Part shown: one piece after another, positions 63,530 to 64,000 of the stretch
Layout: each line of letters begins with the position of its first letter
Numbering within the stretch: the first letter of the stretch is position 1
Source: Harmothoe impar
Lineage: Eukaryota > Annelida > Polychaeta > Phyllodocida > Polynoidae
Reading direction: 5' to 3'
NCBI GenBank assembly: GCA_947462335.1
Contig: OX381718.1
Span: 43,648,281 to 43,712,280 of the forward strand
DNA length: 64,000 bases
Notes under the pieces: generated by a model
Databases searched by the model: none
What the model saw: only the letters and a program-made list of their open reading frames with translations
Told to the model about the DNA's origin: nothing
Translations under genes and position numbers: made by a program

Positions 63530-63950
63530 CACACTAACCCTTTAAGGACAGCATGGTGCATCAAGTGAACAGCTATGCATTCATGCATCATGACCTCTCC
63601 ACACTAACCCTTTACGGACAACATGACCCTTTAATGATCCACGATGATCCACGATTTTTAATCCACGATGATCCACGATTTAATGATCCACGATGCATGC
63701 ATCATGACCTCTTCATACTAACCCTTTAAGGACAGCATGATGTGTAAAGTGAACAGCGATGCATTTATGCATCATGCCTTCTCCACACTAGCCCTGTAAG
63801 GACAGCATAGCACTTGAAGTGAACCGTGATGCATTTATGCATCAGGACTTCTCCAAGCTAGCCCTTTAAAGGACAGCATAGTACGTCAAGTGAACCACAG
63901 TGGTTTCATGCATCATACCGTCTCCACACTAACCCTTTAACCCTTACGTG
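63530..63950. repeat. 70-bp tandem array derived from the hairpin repeat end
   Basis: ACCCTTTAAGGACAGCAT recurs at 63,537, 63,607, 63,721, 63,791, 63,861 and 63,932: spacings of 70, 114, 70, 70 and 71. The 114 step holds an extra GATCCACGAT minisatellite. Each unit is the hairpin family's left end plus GCATTTATGCATCATG. Confidence 0.85.
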
Positions 63951-64000
63951 CCCAAGCGCGCCAATTGGCACGGTTTTAGGCATGAAACAACTATTTTGAA

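Overview
Eukaryotic nuclear DNA from an invertebrate animal, most likely a deuterostome such as a lancelet. Three facts point that way: a spliced 15-hydroxyprostaglandin dehydrogenase-like (HPGD) gene with the seven-exon layout I know from vertebrates, GT-AG and GC-AG introns, and dense short inverted-repeat transposons and microsatellites. The species itself cannot be read from the sequence.

Layout. 1-19,900 is gene-poor: a dispersed ~240 bp hairpin repeat family (ends TTAACCCTTTAAGG), two near-perfect ~100 bp palindromes, a 1.75 kb terminal-inverted-repeat (TIR) element, CT and AT microsatellites, a tRNA-derived SINE head and two CpG-rich promoter candidates. 19,914-30,447 (E1) and 31,752-41,829 (E2) are two complete Polinton/Maverick (adintovirus-type) proviruses. 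Each has its own TIRs and its own perfect 6-bp target duplication (TATGTG and GAGATC). 43,000-48,500 holds nested MITEs, a 42-bp tandem repeat and a palindrome array with an 18-bp minisatellite inside one unit. 48,573-62,353 is a tandem HPGD-like array: one full gene, then two copies in which no first exon could be found. The last kilobase is hairpin repeat plus a 70-bp tandem array.

Main result: the two proviruses are complementary halves of one Polinton gene set. E1 carries the virion and integration genes: packaging ATPase, adenain-like protease, hexon, penton, pX-like core protein, chromodomain integrase, small conserved proteins and an Ala-rich protein. It has no polymerase. E2 carries the protein-primed-type family B DNA polymerase, a protein with apparent tandem PC4-like ssDNA-binding domains and a tandem death-domain protein. 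It has no integrase, ATPase or capsid gene. They share the outermost ~98 bp of the TIR (two mismatches) and a homologous divergent-promoter region placed between the leftward and rightward genes. The simplest reading is a bipartite (segmented) Polinton virus whose segments integrate separately and work together in trans. I know of no described bipartite Polinton; the bidnaviruses, which carry a Polinton-type PolB on one of two segments, are the nearest precedent.

State of the elements. The left and right TIRs of each element are nearly identical, so the insertions look young. Two breaks were seen: a one-nucleotide frame offset near the N-terminus of the polymerase, and an in-frame TGA followed by 78 open codons after the 315-codon gene of E1. 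Either could be decay, an assembly error or recoding.
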